In this document: piece by piece, positions 1 through 7,559 of the stretch
Layout: each line of letters opens with the position of its first letter
Numbering within the stretch: the stretch's first letter is position 1
Assembly (NCBI GenBank): GCA_017642885.1
Contig: JAEPOM010000005.1
Coordinates: 79,309-143,308, forward strand
Length of the DNA stretch: 64,000 nucleotides
Direction of reading: 5' to 3'
From: Henriciella sp.
GTDB taxonomy: Bacteria; Pseudomonadota; Alphaproteobacteria; Caulobacterales; Hyphomonadaceae
Translations under genes and position numbers: made by a program
Notes under the pieces: model-generated
Told to the model about the DNA's origin: nothing
What the model saw: only the letters and a program-made list of their open reading frames with translations
The model's database searches: none

Positions 1-526
1 CGGAGACTGCAATCTCCTCATCATCAGGGGCGCGAAGCCGAATAGTGTAGGGAGCGTCTGGGCTGGGCGGATCTCCGCCATCGCGCCAGGGGGATCGATA
101 CGGCGCGAGCAGTTCATCGGCTTCCGCCAACATTGCCTCACGCTGAGTGTCGCTCAACCCGTCCGCTTTCGCGGCCTTGCGCTTTTCTTCGCCAGCGTCG
201 CGCCTGGCTTGTAGTTCTTCGGGAGTCGCATAGCACTTGAACGCCGTCCCATTGGCGATCATCTGCTGCACGCACTCCACGTGGCGATCTACATTTTTGC
301 TCTGAAAAACAATGTCTTCGTCGGCATGAAGGCCAAGCCAATTCATGCCATCGAGAATGGCTTGCGTAGCCTGGTCGGTTGACCGCGCCTTATCGGTGTC
401 TTCCACGCGTAGCAGAAATTTTCCGCCGTGATGTTTGGCGAAGAGATAGTTGAAGAGCGCCGTGCGCGCGCCGCCAATATGCAGCATTCCGGTCGGGGAA
501 GGGGCAAAACGGGTAACGACTGTCAT
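1..526 (-). CDS. gltX: Glutamyl-tRNA synthetase, N-terminal part (gene runs off the left edge)
   Basis: GltX charges tRNA-Glu with glutamate in the cytoplasm, a class I synthetase reaction. Only the first ~175 codons are in the window. Translation from the ATG at 524-526 gives [19 protein letters not shown], with the class I HIGH-type signature (HIGG, residues 16-19) followed by [13 protein letters not shown] and RVEDTD, all typical of GltX. The KMSKS half and the anticodon-binding region lie outside. The gene is divergent from comEC, with about 90 nt between the two starts. gltX next to comEC and lexA is a common alphaproteobacterial arrangement. Identity is secure; whether it is the discriminating or non-discriminating enzyme cannot be told from this part. 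Confidence 0.95.
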   Translation of the reverse strand, partial: MTVVTRFAPSPTGMLHIGGARTALFNYLFAKHHGGKFLLRVEDTDKARSTDQATQAILDGMNWLGLHADEDIVFQSKNVDRHVECVQQMIANGTAFKCYATPEELQARRDAGEEKRKAAKADGLSDTQREAMLAEADELLAPYRSPWRDGGDPPSPDAPYTIRLRAPDDEEIAVS

Positions 527-617
527 CGACGACTTTCGAAGCTTGTGGACGGGATTCAGACGATTCTTCCCCGCTTCAACACGCTCTGCTACAGTTTCGC
601 AAGGGGTGGGAGGAAAG

Positions 618-2657
618 ATGCGGCGTTTTCCGTCGTCCTTATTACAGTTCACCTCGCGAGACAGGGTCCCAACATTCTATGCGCTCGGCATGCTGACGGG
701 GGCGGCCTGGTACTTTTCGGTAGACTTTGAACCGACGCTGCTCTGGATCGTCGTGGGCGCGATCTCCAGCGGTCTAACCGCACTGTTTAGTCGGCGGCTG
801 CAGCATACTGCTCTGCTCCATGTCATCTCGATTATCGCGTTCTCTTCGACCTTGGGGGCGCTGGCAGGGAGTTTGGCGACGCAGCGCCTGTCTCATGTGC
901 AAATCGATCAGCCGGTCGGCCCCGTGATGGTGGAAGGCTGGATTACGCGCATCGCGCCCGCGAAGCGCGGTGTCAGGCTGGTTATTCGGGTTCATGCCAT
1001 GGATGGAGTATCGGCAGACCAAACGCCGGATCTAGTCCGGCTGACCCAAATTTCGCGACTAGAGACTGAGCCAGGGCGCTTTGTGCGTTGCTGGGCGGCG
1101 TTGAGGCCGCCGCCGGCGCCGGTCATCCAAGGTGACTACGCGTTTGACCGACAGGCCTGGTATAGCGGCCTTGGCGGTGTTGGATATGTACAGGGACGCT
1201 GTCAGGGCGGCGGCGTCGGAGCGCCGCCCAATGGATCAGATGCCCTCGATTTAGAGATTGGCAAGGTCCGGCGGCGGCTTGGTCAGCATGTTCGCGCCTC
1301 AGCTGGGGAAAGAGCCGGGGGTTTTGCAGCGGCGCTGGCGTCGGGTGACCGCAGTTTTCTGTCGCAAGCGGATCAGGAGGCGTTGCGCCGTGCGGGCCTC
1401 GCGCATCTGCTGGCCATCTCTGGTCTACACGTTGGGATTGTTGGTGGGTTGGTTTTCGCTCTGGTTTGGCGCGGCCTCGCCCTGATCGAGCCGTTGGCCT
1501 TGCGATACTCGGTCAAGAAACCCGCGGCAGCGGCGGCTTTGATGGTCTGCGGGGCGTATCTGGTTCTGTCCGGTGCCAGCGTTTCAACACAGCGGGCCTA
1601 TGTCATGGCGCTGGTGTTTTTCGGAGCCGTGCTGTTCGATCGCGCTGCCCTGACGCAGCGCTCGCTCGCCATAGCGATGATCATCATTATCGTAATGGCG
1701 CCCTGGAGCGTTCTGACCCCAGGATTCCAGATGTCGTTCGCGGCGACATTGGTTTTGATTGCGACTTATGAAGCGTGGAAAGAGCGAAGACAGGCGGACC
1801 TTAAGAGCCCGCACGGCGTCGGATTCTGGATCAAATCCATAGCTGTAACGTCTTTTGTCACCAGTCTCGCGACCATGCCGTTCGCGCTCTACCATTTTGA
1901 GCGGGCGGCGGGGCTCGGCATCCTCGCCAATATGCTGGCCATGCCGATCATCAGCCTCGTAAGCGCGCCATTTGCAGCAGGAGCTTTGCTGCTTTCCCCA
2001 TTTGGATTGGAGGGAGCGGCTTTGAGGGCGTTCGGGTATTCGTTGGAATGGGTGCTCAACATCGCTCATACGGTCAGGGCGTGGGGTTTCTTTGACGGCG
2101 TAGCATTGCCCAAGATGCCCGCCACAAGCCTATCGCTGTTCGCGGCGACCATGATTTCGATGTGCGTCTTGGTGCGAAGCCGAGGCAGCGCGGTCGTTGC
2201 GGCAATCCTCATAATGAGCGCTACCGGAGTTTGGCTGATGTCGGCGCGAGACCGGATCCATTGGGCTCCATCTGGAGATGTGTATCTCGAAACCTCGTTT
2301 GGTAAGGTTGAGCGGATCGGCTTTTATGACGGTGATGGTCTGGGACCACTTCGATTCTCGGATGCGGCTAAGAACGCTTCTTGCCCAGAGGAGGAGAATT
2401 GTTTCGTGCCATTCCAGGGTGATACGATTGCCCTATTGAGGGAAAACACTGCTCTGAATTGCAGCGAACTGGCAGATTGGGAGGTCGCCCTCACCGGTAC
2501 CGCGATATCCAAGTGTGGCGATGATCAGTCGCCAATCGTCGTCAATTGGTCAGACGTCGTCCGTGAGAACGGCGTTACACTGGTGCGGCGCGCCAATGGG
2601 TTTCAGAAAAAGAGCAAGCCCGCCTGTGGAAAGCGGGCTTGGCGGAAGTGTTATTGA
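618..2657 (+). CDS. comEC: ComEC/Rec2 family DNA-uptake channel protein
   Basis: ComEC is the inner-membrane channel that carries single-stranded DNA into the cytoplasm during natural transformation. The 679-aa product has many hydrophobic segments and the Competence-domain signature [11 protein letters not shown] at residues 263-273. I start at the ATG at 618, preceded by GGGAGGA; the frame is open back to 450, but those codons overlap the gltX promoter region and look non-coding. The C-terminal ~100 residues (after [11 protein letters not shown]) are a short remnant of the metallo-hydrolase-like tail and show no HxHxDH motif, so the nuclease-like domain seems reduced. The gene converges on lexA, whose terminator lies inside the last codons of comEC. 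No other competence genes are in view, so actual transformability is unknown. Confidence 0.92.
   Translation: MRRFPSSLLQFTSRDRVPTFYALGMLTGAAWYFSVDFEPTLLWIVVGAISSGLTALFSRRLQHTALLHVISIIAFSSTLGALAGSLATQRLSHVQIDQPVGPVMVEGWITRIAPAKRGVRLVIRVHAMDGVSADQTPDLVRLTQISRLETEPGRFVRCWAALRPPPAPVIQGDYAFDRQAWYSGLGGVGYVQGRCQGGGVGAPPNGSDALDLEIGKVRRRLGQHVRASAGERAGGFAAALASGDRSFLSQADQEALRRAGLAHLLAISGLHVGIVGGLVFALVWRGLALIEPLALRYSVKKPAAAAALMVCGAYLVLSGASVSTQRAYVMALVFFGAVLFDRAALTQRSLAIAMIIIIVMAPWSVLTPGFQMSFAATLVLIATYEAWKERRQADLKSPHGVGFWIKSIAVTSFVTSLATMPFALYHFERAAGLGILANMLAMPIISLVSAPFAAGALLLSPFGLEGAALRAFGYSLEWVLNIAHTVRAWGFFDGVALPKMPATSLSLFAATMISMCVLVRSRGSAVVAAILIMSATGVWLMSARDRIHWAPSGDVYLETSFGKVERIGFYDGDGLGPLRFSDAAKNASCPEEENCFVPFQGDTIALLRENTALNCSELADWEVALTGTAISKCGDDQSPIVVNWSDVVRENGVTLVRRANGFQKKSKPACGKRAWRKCY
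2616..2640 (-). terminator. Intrinsic terminator of lexA, inside the 3' end of comEC
   Basis: Perfect 8-bp arms AAGCCCGC (2616-2623) and GCGGGCTT (2633-2640) flank a 9-nt loop. Read on the minus strand, the stem is followed by a T-rich run (GCTCTTTTTC), as expected for a Rho-independent terminator of lexA, whose stop lies at 2683. On the plus strand no T run follows, so it should act mainly for lexA although it lies in comEC codons. Confidence 0.75.
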
Positions 2658-2682
2658 GACAGCGCGAAAGCGCCGCCGCGCA

Positions 2683-3360
2683 CTACTCGTATTTGCGGAT
2701 AAGCGCGACCAGCTGTCCTTGTACGCGGACGCGGTCCGGGCCGAAGATACGGGTTTCGTAAGCCGGGTTGGCCGCTTCCAGAGCGACGGAATCGCCTTTC
2801 TTGCGGAGACGTTTCAGCGTCGCTTCCTCATCATCAATCAGGGCAACGACAATGTCGCCAGAATTCGCGGCGTCGGTGCGTCTCAGGATGACGATGTCGC
2901 CATCAAGGATGCCCGCCTCGATCATGGAATCGCCTTTGACTTCGAGTGCATAGTGAGCGTCGCTGTCGGCATATTCCTCAGGCGGAGTCACCCGGTCGAC
3001 TTCATTCTGGATGGCCGTAATCGGTACACCAGCCGCAATTCGACCCAGCACCGGAATCGTGTTGCGCCCCATTTCGGGTGTTTTGGAGCCAACCACGCTG
3101 GGGCGGAAAGCTTGGCGTCCGCGCGGCGGTGCAGCAGGGGTCGCTGAATCTGGCATTTTCAGAACTTCCAGCGCCCGCGCCCGGTTGGCGAGACGGCGAA
3201 TAAAGCCGCGCTCTTCCAGAGCCACGATGAGGCGGTGAATACCCGATTTGGAGGCGAGGTTCAGCGCTTCCTTCATCTCGTCAAAAGAGGGAGAAACGCC
3301 ATCGGCCTTAATCCGTTCGTGAATAAAAAGAAGCAGCTCTTTTTGTTTGGTTGTGAGCAC
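2683..3360 (-). CDS. lexA: LexA, SOS response repressor
   Basis: LexA represses DNA-damage genes and cleaves itself when RecA filaments form. The 225-aa product has an N-terminal winged helix-turn-helix (residues 1-65) and a C-terminal S24 peptidase domain. The cleavage site Ala110-Gly111 (GRIAAGVPI), the catalytic Ser145 (GDSMI) and Lys183 (ATLKRL) are all present, so it should be functional. The start is GTG at 3358-3360, with TGGAGGA 6 nt upstream. Two abutting near-consensus LexA boxes lie 26-55 nt upstream, which implies autoregulation. The upstream neighbour on the same strand is a GNAT gene whose stop codon overlaps these boxes. Length is usual for alphaproteobacterial LexA. Confidence 0.97.
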   Translation of the reverse strand: MLTTKQKELLLFIHERIKADGVSPSFDEMKEALNLASKSGIHRLIVALEERGFIRRLANRARALEVLKMPDSATPAAPPRGRQAFRPSVVGSKTPEMGRNTIPVLGRIAAGVPITAIQNEVDRVTPPEEYADSDAHYALEVKGDSMIEAGILDGDIVILRRTDAANSGDIVVALIDDEEATLKRLRKKGDSVALEAANPAYETRIFGPDRVRVQGQLVALIRKYE

Positions 3361-3385
3361 GGAGTTCCTCCAGGAATGCGAATCT

Positions 3386-3415
3386 GTTCCTGTTATGTTT
3401 ATTCTCGTTCTGTTC
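3386..3415 (-). promoter_or_regulatory. Tandem near-consensus LexA (SOS) boxes upstream of lexA
   Basis: The alphaproteobacterial SOS box is GTTC-N7-GTTC (or its complement GAAC-N7-GAAC). Here GTTCCTGTTATGTTT (3386-3400) and ATTCTCGTTCTGTTC (3401-3415) abut exactly. Each has one perfect half-site (outer) and one half-site with a single mismatch (inner). They sit 26-55 nt upstream of the lexA GTG and overlap the stop codon of the GNAT gene. Autoregulation of lexA is known in this class; the tandem reading is my inference. Confidence 0.7.
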
Positions 3416-3929
3416 TTTTGTCAAATTCGCGTCTCAGGAGACTCATGATGTGGGTATCCCAGATTTCGTCACCTATGGGCGTAGTCTCGCGGCGGGTGCC
3501 TTCGAGGACGAATCCAGCGGACTCGTACGCGCGAATTGCCGCCAGGTTGTGAGCATAGACGAGCAGGTCACAGCGGTGCACCCAGTCATGTGAAAAAGTG
3601 CGCTCCACGATCAATTCCATCAAGGGCTCAGAGAGCTTGAGGCCACGCGCCGATGGCGACAATGCGATGCGCCCAAGACCAGCGGTGCGTAATCGGCGGT
3701 TTAACCCGATTTGAAAGTGCCCGATCATTCGGCCATCTTTTGTCACCGCCCAGACTTCACGCTGAGCTGTTGGGCCGCGATGCTGTTTGATCAGATCAAT
3801 GAATTCGCGTCGATTCAAAGGCCAGGAGAGCGCGGCCCCAGCCCATTGCAGAACGTCACGCTCTGTACCGAACCACGAAAACAGGTCCGGAATGTCGCGT
3901 TTTCCGAATTTCCGGAGTTCCATCGTCAT
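3399..3929 (-). CDS. GNAT family N-acetyltransferase (RimJ/RimL-like)
   Basis: This 176-aa protein has the GNAT fold typical of RimJ/RimL and diamine acetyltransferases: N-terminal [15 protein letters not shown], a central strand [21 protein letters not shown], a degenerate acetyl-CoA loop ([13 protein letters not shown]) and the C-terminal [18 protein letters not shown] signature. It presumably moves an acetyl group from acetyl-CoA to an amine or protein N-terminus; the substrate cannot be read. Its ATG overlaps the trpC stop (ATGA at 3926-3929), so it is translationally coupled to the tryptophan genes. In many relatives moaC and moeA occupy this position between trpC and lexA. A second in-frame ATG two codons on (3923) is also possible as start. 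Confidence 0.85.
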   Translation of the reverse strand: MTMELRKFGKRDIPDLFSWFGTERDVLQWAGAALSWPLNRREFIDLIKQHRGPTAQREVWAVTKDGRMIGHFQIGLNRRLRTAGLGRIALSPSARGLKLSEPLMELIVERTFSHDWVHRCDLLVYAHNLAAIRAYESAGFVLEGTRRETTPIGDEIWDTHIMSLLRREFDKRTERE

Positions 3930-4720
3930 CGCGCGCGGCGCAGAGACGTCACGTGTTGCTCTCGATCCGAGCGCTTCATCAGGCTCTCGCCGATGAGGAA
4001 TCGGCGCGCGCCCGTTTTGCGCAGCCGAATGATGTCTTCTGGCTCACTGATCCCGCTTTCCGAAACATAATCGCGCCCCGCTGGGATAAGCCCGGATAGA
4101 GTTTCGCTGGTTGCCAGATCTGTCTTCATGATCTTGAGGTCGCGATTATTGATCCCGATCAATGGCGAGGGCAGGGCAATAGCCCGTTCGATTTCCTCCG
4201 CATCGTGCGTTTCAATCAGGACATCCATTTGGAGGCCCAACGCCGCCTGTGTGAGGTCGAGTGCCAGCGCGTCGTCGGTGCAGGAAAGGATGACCAGTAC
4301 GGCATCGGCTCCGTGGGCCCGCGCTTCTGCAACCTGGATCGTATCGATCATGAAATCCTTGCGTAACATGGGCAGCGAAACGGCGGAACGGATGGCGCCG
4401 AAGTCGGTGAGGCTTCCGCCAAAACTCGGCCCGTCGGTTAGCACGGAGAGGCACGCTGCACCGCCGCGCTCATACTGAGCAGCAATAACTGTGGGATCCG
4501 CGCCGGGCAGGATTTCACCGGCGCTCGGGCTTTTGCGCTTCATCTCGCAAATCAGCGCATTTTCACCGGTTGCGGCGATCTCGCTCAGACGGTTAGTGAA
4601 GCCTCTGGGTTGAGACTGGGTCTTCGCGTCTGCGAGCAGGCTTTGCTCGGACCGATTTAGTTTCAATGACGCAACTTCGTCGCGTTTGTAGGCGACGATG
4701 CGATCCAGCGCGGTGCTCAT
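3926..4720 (-). CDS. trpC: Indole-3-glycerol phosphate synthase
   Basis: TrpC closes the ring of CdRP (1-(2-carboxyphenylamino)-1-deoxyribulose 5-phosphate) to give indole-3-glycerol phosphate, the fourth step of tryptophan synthesis. The 264-aa product is a single TIM barrel with the family motifs KRKSPS (61-66), LRKDF (119-123), GINNRDL (189-195), SESG (220-223) and GESLM (244-248). The lysines of the first two motifs are the usual substrate-binding and catalytic residues. It is not fused to trpF. The start ATG overlaps the trpD stop by 4 nt (4717-4720) and its own stop overlaps the GNAT start, giving a tightly coupled trpD-trpC-GNAT unit. Confidence 0.97.
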   Translation of the reverse strand: MSTALDRIVAYKRDEVASLKLNRSEQSLLADAKTQSQPRGFTNRLSEIAATGENALICEMKRKSPSAGEILPGADPTVIAAQYERGGAACLSVLTDGPSFGGSLTDFGAIRSAVSLPMLRKDFMIDTIQVAEARAHGADAVLVILSCTDDALALDLTQAALGLQMDVLIETHDAEEIERAIALPSPLIGINNRDLKIMKTDLATSETLSGLIPAGRDYVSESGISEPEDIIRLRKTGARRFLIGESLMKRSDREQHVTSLRRAR

Positions 4721-5757
4721 TGAGGCTGACCTTTTGACGCTGCGACCAGCTTTTTGAGTGTGTCAGAAGCCGCGCCGGAATCGATAGCCTGTTCGGCCTT
4801 CGCGGCCCCTTCTTTCAGGTCCGGCGCGAGCCCGAGGACGTGCAGGCCAGCGGCGGCATTCAGGATCACAGCGTCACGGAACGGACCCGGGCGACTATCC
4901 ATTAGCTCTCGAATGGCTAGCGCGTTCTCTTCGGGTGGACCGCCCGCCAGCGCGCTGAGTCGATTGCGGCTGAGGCCAGCATCTTCTGGAGCGATCGTCA
5001 GCTCGGTTAATGCGCCATTGTTTACTTCGATCACTTGCGTTTGGCCTGCGATAGACAGCTCATCGATCACGGTGCCGTCCGAATCAGATCCGTGAACCAC
5101 CCAGGCCCGCGTGACGCCCAGGTCGCGAAGCGCCTCGGCCATCGGCTTTAACCAGCGCGCCTCATTCACGCCGAGGACTTGATGGGTTGCAGAAGCCGGA
5201 TTCGAAAGCGGTCCGAGTAGGTTGAAAATCGTTCGAATCCCAAGGCTGGCGCGCACCGGTGCGACATGCCGCATGGCGCTGTGATGGGAGCGCGCGAAGA
5301 GGAAGCCGACACCGGCTTTGTCGATACAGTCCTTGAAACGCGCTTCGGTGAGGTCGAGTTCGACGCCTAGCGCTTCAAGCACGTCAGCACTTCCGGTCTT
5401 GGGAGGGACGGAGCGGTTGCCATGCTTCGCCACACGCCCGCCTGCTGCAGCGATGACAATTGCACTGGCGGTGGACGTGTTGAGGCTCGTCCAGCCAAGC
5501 CCACCCGTGCCGCAGGTATCCAGCGTCGGCCCTTCAAGGTCGATCGTGCGGGCATTGGCGCGAAGGGTCTTGGCCCCTGCGAGTAGTTCCGCGCCAGATT
5601 CGCCGCGAACGGCCAGTCCCATTAGGAAGGCACCGATTTGTTCGGGGGGCACATCGCCTGACAAAATCGCTGAAAACACCTCGTCGAGGGTTTCAGAGTT
5701 CAGAGCTTGTCTGGCAGAGAGCAATTTCAAGCTTGCAGATATTGAGTGCGTGGTCAT
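4717..5757 (-). CDS. trpD: Anthranilate phosphoribosyltransferase
   Basis: TrpD joins anthranilate to PRPP (phosphoribosyl pyrophosphate), the second step of tryptophan synthesis. The 346-aa protein shows the family signatures DTCGTGG (80-86, PRPP diphosphate loop), KHGNRS (111-116), the following PPKTGSADVLE and FNLLGPLSNPA. It is monofunctional, not fused to trpG. The start ATG at 5755-5757 faces a plus-strand gene across 88 nt, so trpD must have its own promoter in 5758-5845, although trpE and trpG lie further up on the same strand. In relatives trpG leads directly into trpD; here two opposite-strand genes (5846-6992) sit between them. Confidence 0.97.
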   Translation of the reverse strand: MTTHSISASLKLLSARQALNSETLDEVFSAILSGDVPPEQIGAFLMGLAVRGESGAELLAGAKTLRANARTIDLEGPTLDTCGTGGLGWTSLNTSTASAIVIAAAGGRVAKHGNRSVPPKTGSADVLEALGVELDLTEARFKDCIDKAGVGFLFARSHHSAMRHVAPVRASLGIRTIFNLLGPLSNPASATHQVLGVNEARWLKPMAEALRDLGVTRAWVVHGSDSDGTVIDELSIAGQTQVIEVNNGALTELTIAPEDAGLSRNRLSALAGGPPEENALAIRELMDSRPGPFRDAVILNAAAGLHVLGLAPDLKEGAAKAEQAIDSGAASDTLKKLVAASKGQPQ

Positions 5758-5845
5758 GATTGGCGGGTATAAAAGCAGTGTCTGATTGTGCCTAGGGGGT
5801 TTTGAGCGTTATTCTGAGCACAGCTGAATTGAGGGGAATAAAGAG

Positions 5846-6445
5846 ATGAGCGTCCAGGGGACGTGGGAGCTTCATGGCTATGCCATGACCTGCCGAAATG
5901 ATTGTATTGCCACGAGCACCGGGGAAATCCCGGATGCGTTGCAGTCCGCCATCGAGAGCAAGAAGTATCAAAAGCTCCTCGACGCCTGCGCGGCGGAGAT
6001 TGTTGGGCGGCGGGCGCATGAAAGGCGGCCCAACGTGAAGCAGCGCACTCGAACCATCATGACGCGAAGCGTCACCGCTCTGGAACATAAGGAAGGCGGC
6101 TGGTGGTGGAACCCGGCAACGATGGCGCTCGATAATATGTTGCGCATGGTGGCCTCATCTGGCGGTCGTATCGCGATTAATGGCGGGCAAACCGCGTTGG
6201 AGCACTTTATCGAGACCGGACTGGAAACGCTGCACGTCTGCCGCGCTGAAACCCTGGCCATTCAGGATGGCTTGAAGCTTCTAGCTGCGTGCGATCGAAA
6301 AACCACCGTCGACGAGGTGCTTCGCAGCGAAGGATGGGATCTTGTCGAGCGAAAGCTGATTGACTTGAAAGCACCTATATCGATCAGCACATGGCGGCGC
6401 TTTCCGTCGGTAGCGCCGGGCGATAATTTCAGCCTCGACATCTAG
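5846..6445 (+). CDS. DHFR/RibD C-terminal-like protein of unknown function
   Basis: I do not recognise a named family with certainty. The 199-aa product resembles the dihydrofolate-reductase/RibD-C fold. Residues 15-75 read like the RibD-C N-terminal half (cleft region, then AAEIVGRRAHERRPN, similar to the 'DAIVVGRRTYE..P' segment). Around residues 106-116 GGRIAINGGQTALEHFIETG matches the 'v.v.GG..l...ll..gl' strand that binds NAD(P). A pyridine-nucleotide reductase role is an inference. The start ATG at 5846 follows GAGGGGAATAAAGAG. The gene lies alone between trpD (divergent) and a small membrane-protein gene (same strand, 100 nt downstream), in a position that splits the trp cluster. Confidence 0.6.
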   Translation: MSVQGTWELHGYAMTCRNDCIATSTGEIPDALQSAIESKKYQKLLDACAAEIVGRRAHERRPNVKQRTRTIMTRSVTALEHKEGGWWWNPATMALDNMLRMVASSGGRIAINGGQTALEHFIETGLETLHVCRAETLAIQDGLKLLAACDRKTTVDEVLRSEGWDLVERKLIDLKAPISISTWRRFPSVAPGDNFSLDI

Positions 6446-6545
6446 TCCGCCGTCCCACGGCAATTGTAGATTTGCCTCGAACCTGATTTTTTCCGATAGT
6501 GGCCCAACATTACGTGAAGTTAATGGGTTATGAGGGAGAGATAAA

Positions 6546-6992
6546 ATGCCAGAGGAAGTCGTCATATGGCCGCTCGGGACAGCGAGTACGATTGCCGGGT
6601 TCTGGATCGCTTTATGGTTTTTGGGACGGCCGCTGCTGAAGCTGCTTAAAGTTATCGGGAGCTTTCTTCGCCGCATAGCGCTTGCGATACAGCGGTTTTT
6701 CCAACCAATTTTCGAGTTCATCTATCGCTCGTTCTACACGTTGCTGCAGATTGCTACCGCCGGGCTTCTGGGCTGGGTCGCGGCGACGCCATTCTTAAAC
6801 GGTGTCGAAGTCGAAATGCTTCCGCAAGTCGAAGCCGGTGTGGCGGCGGCGGCGATGCTCGGAATGGCATGGATTGTATTCCGGCATTTCCTGAAATTCC
6901 CGCTACGCAAAGGCGATGCGGCCTCAGTGGCTAACGCAGCTGGGGAAACCGGTGTGGACGAACTCGAAGCCGAGCTCGATCTAGATTTCTAG
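6546..6992 (+). CDS. Small membrane protein of unknown function
   Basis: This 148-aa protein has three hydrophobic stretches: about residues 8-27 (PLGTASTIAGFWIALWFLG), 60-80 (SFYTLLQIATAGLLGWVAA) and 95-112 (AGVAAAAMLGMAWIVF). A basic loop lies near 34-50 (GSFLRRIALAIQRFF) and the C-terminus is acidic (DELEAELDLDF). A good Shine-Dalgarno (GAGGGAGA) precedes the ATG. The last 12 nt overlap the 3' end of trpG on the other strand, so the pair is convergent with no room for a terminator. I cannot assign a function. With the upstream DHFR-like gene it forms the insert that separates trpG from trpD. Confidence 0.7.
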   Translation: MPEEVVIWPLGTASTIAGFWIALWFLGRPLLKLLKVIGSFLRRIALAIQRFFQPIFEFIYRSFYTLLQIATAGLLGWVAATPFLNGVEVEMLPQVEAGVAAAAMLGMAWIVFRHFLKFPLRKGDAASVANAAGETGVDELEAELDLDF

Positions 6993-7559
6993 CCAGTTCT
7001 TTAGCAGCGCGTGCCCGTGCTCGGTCAGGATGCTCTCAGGATGGAACTGGACGCCATAAACGGGGCGCGAGGTATGCCGCACGGCCATGATCTCGCCGTC
7101 TGCCGTGAACGCATCCGCGATGAGCGTGCCTGGAAGGTCTTCGGGGCGGATCGATAGCGAGTGGTAGCGCACCACGTCGAACGTTTCAGGCAGACCTTCG
7201 AAGAGTGGCCCATTCTCATGACGGATCTGACTGATCTTGCCGTGGCGGATTTCCTGGGCGGTGATGATTTCTCCGCCTTCAGCAGCCCCGATACTCTGAT
7301 GTCCCAGACAAACGCCAAGGATCGGTAAGTTATCGGGGGCGTTTTGGACCACCTCAACGCAGATGCCTGCTTCATTTGGAGTGCATGGACCGGGGGACAA
7401 AACTATTCCATCGGGCTTCAGTGCGAGCGCTTCGGTAGCGGATTTTTCATCGTTGCGTATGACGTTCGTCCGCGCCCCGATCTCTTCCAGATAATGGACC
7501 AAATTCCAGGTGAAACTGTCATAATTGTCGATGACGAGGATTTGCTTGGAACGGCTCAT
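6981..7559 (-). CDS. trpG: Anthranilate synthase component II (glutamine amidotransferase)
   Basis: TrpG is the class I glutaminase that feeds ammonia to TrpE for anthranilate synthesis. The 192-aa protein shows the N-terminal VIDNYDSFTWNL, the oxyanion loop SPGPCTPNEAG, the nucleophile Cys84 in GVCLGHQ, and the His173/Glu175 pair in QFHPES, so the full catalytic triad is present. Its ATG overlaps the trpE stop (ATGA, 7556-7559), so the two subunits are translationally coupled. The same subunit may also serve folate synthesis as PabA in bacteria with only one copy; whether that applies here cannot be seen. The 3' end overlaps a convergent gene by 12 nt. Confidence 0.97.
   Translation of the reverse strand: MSRSKQILVIDNYDSFTWNLVHYLEEIGARTNVIRNDEKSATEALALKPDGIVLSPGPCTPNEAGICVEVVQNAPDNLPILGVCLGHQSIGAAEGGEIITAQEIRHGKISQIRHENGPLFEGLPETFDVVRYHSLSIRPEDLPGTLIADAFTADGEIMAVRHTSRPVYGVQFHPESILTEHGHALLKNWLEI

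Noticed and set aside
450-617. Upstream extension of comEC (56 codons)
   Set aside because: The added codons overlap the gltX start region. The ATG at 618 has a strong GGGAGGA site and begins the conserved protein.
2515-3147. Plus-strand open frame of 210 codons across the end of comEC and lexA
   Set aside because: It runs antisense to the well-supported lexA and through its terminator; the product is not protein-like.
6516-6529. Possible CtrA site (TTAC-N6-TTAA) before the membrane-protein gene
   Set aside because: The spacing is one base short of the TTAA-N7-TTAA consensus and one half-site is imperfect.
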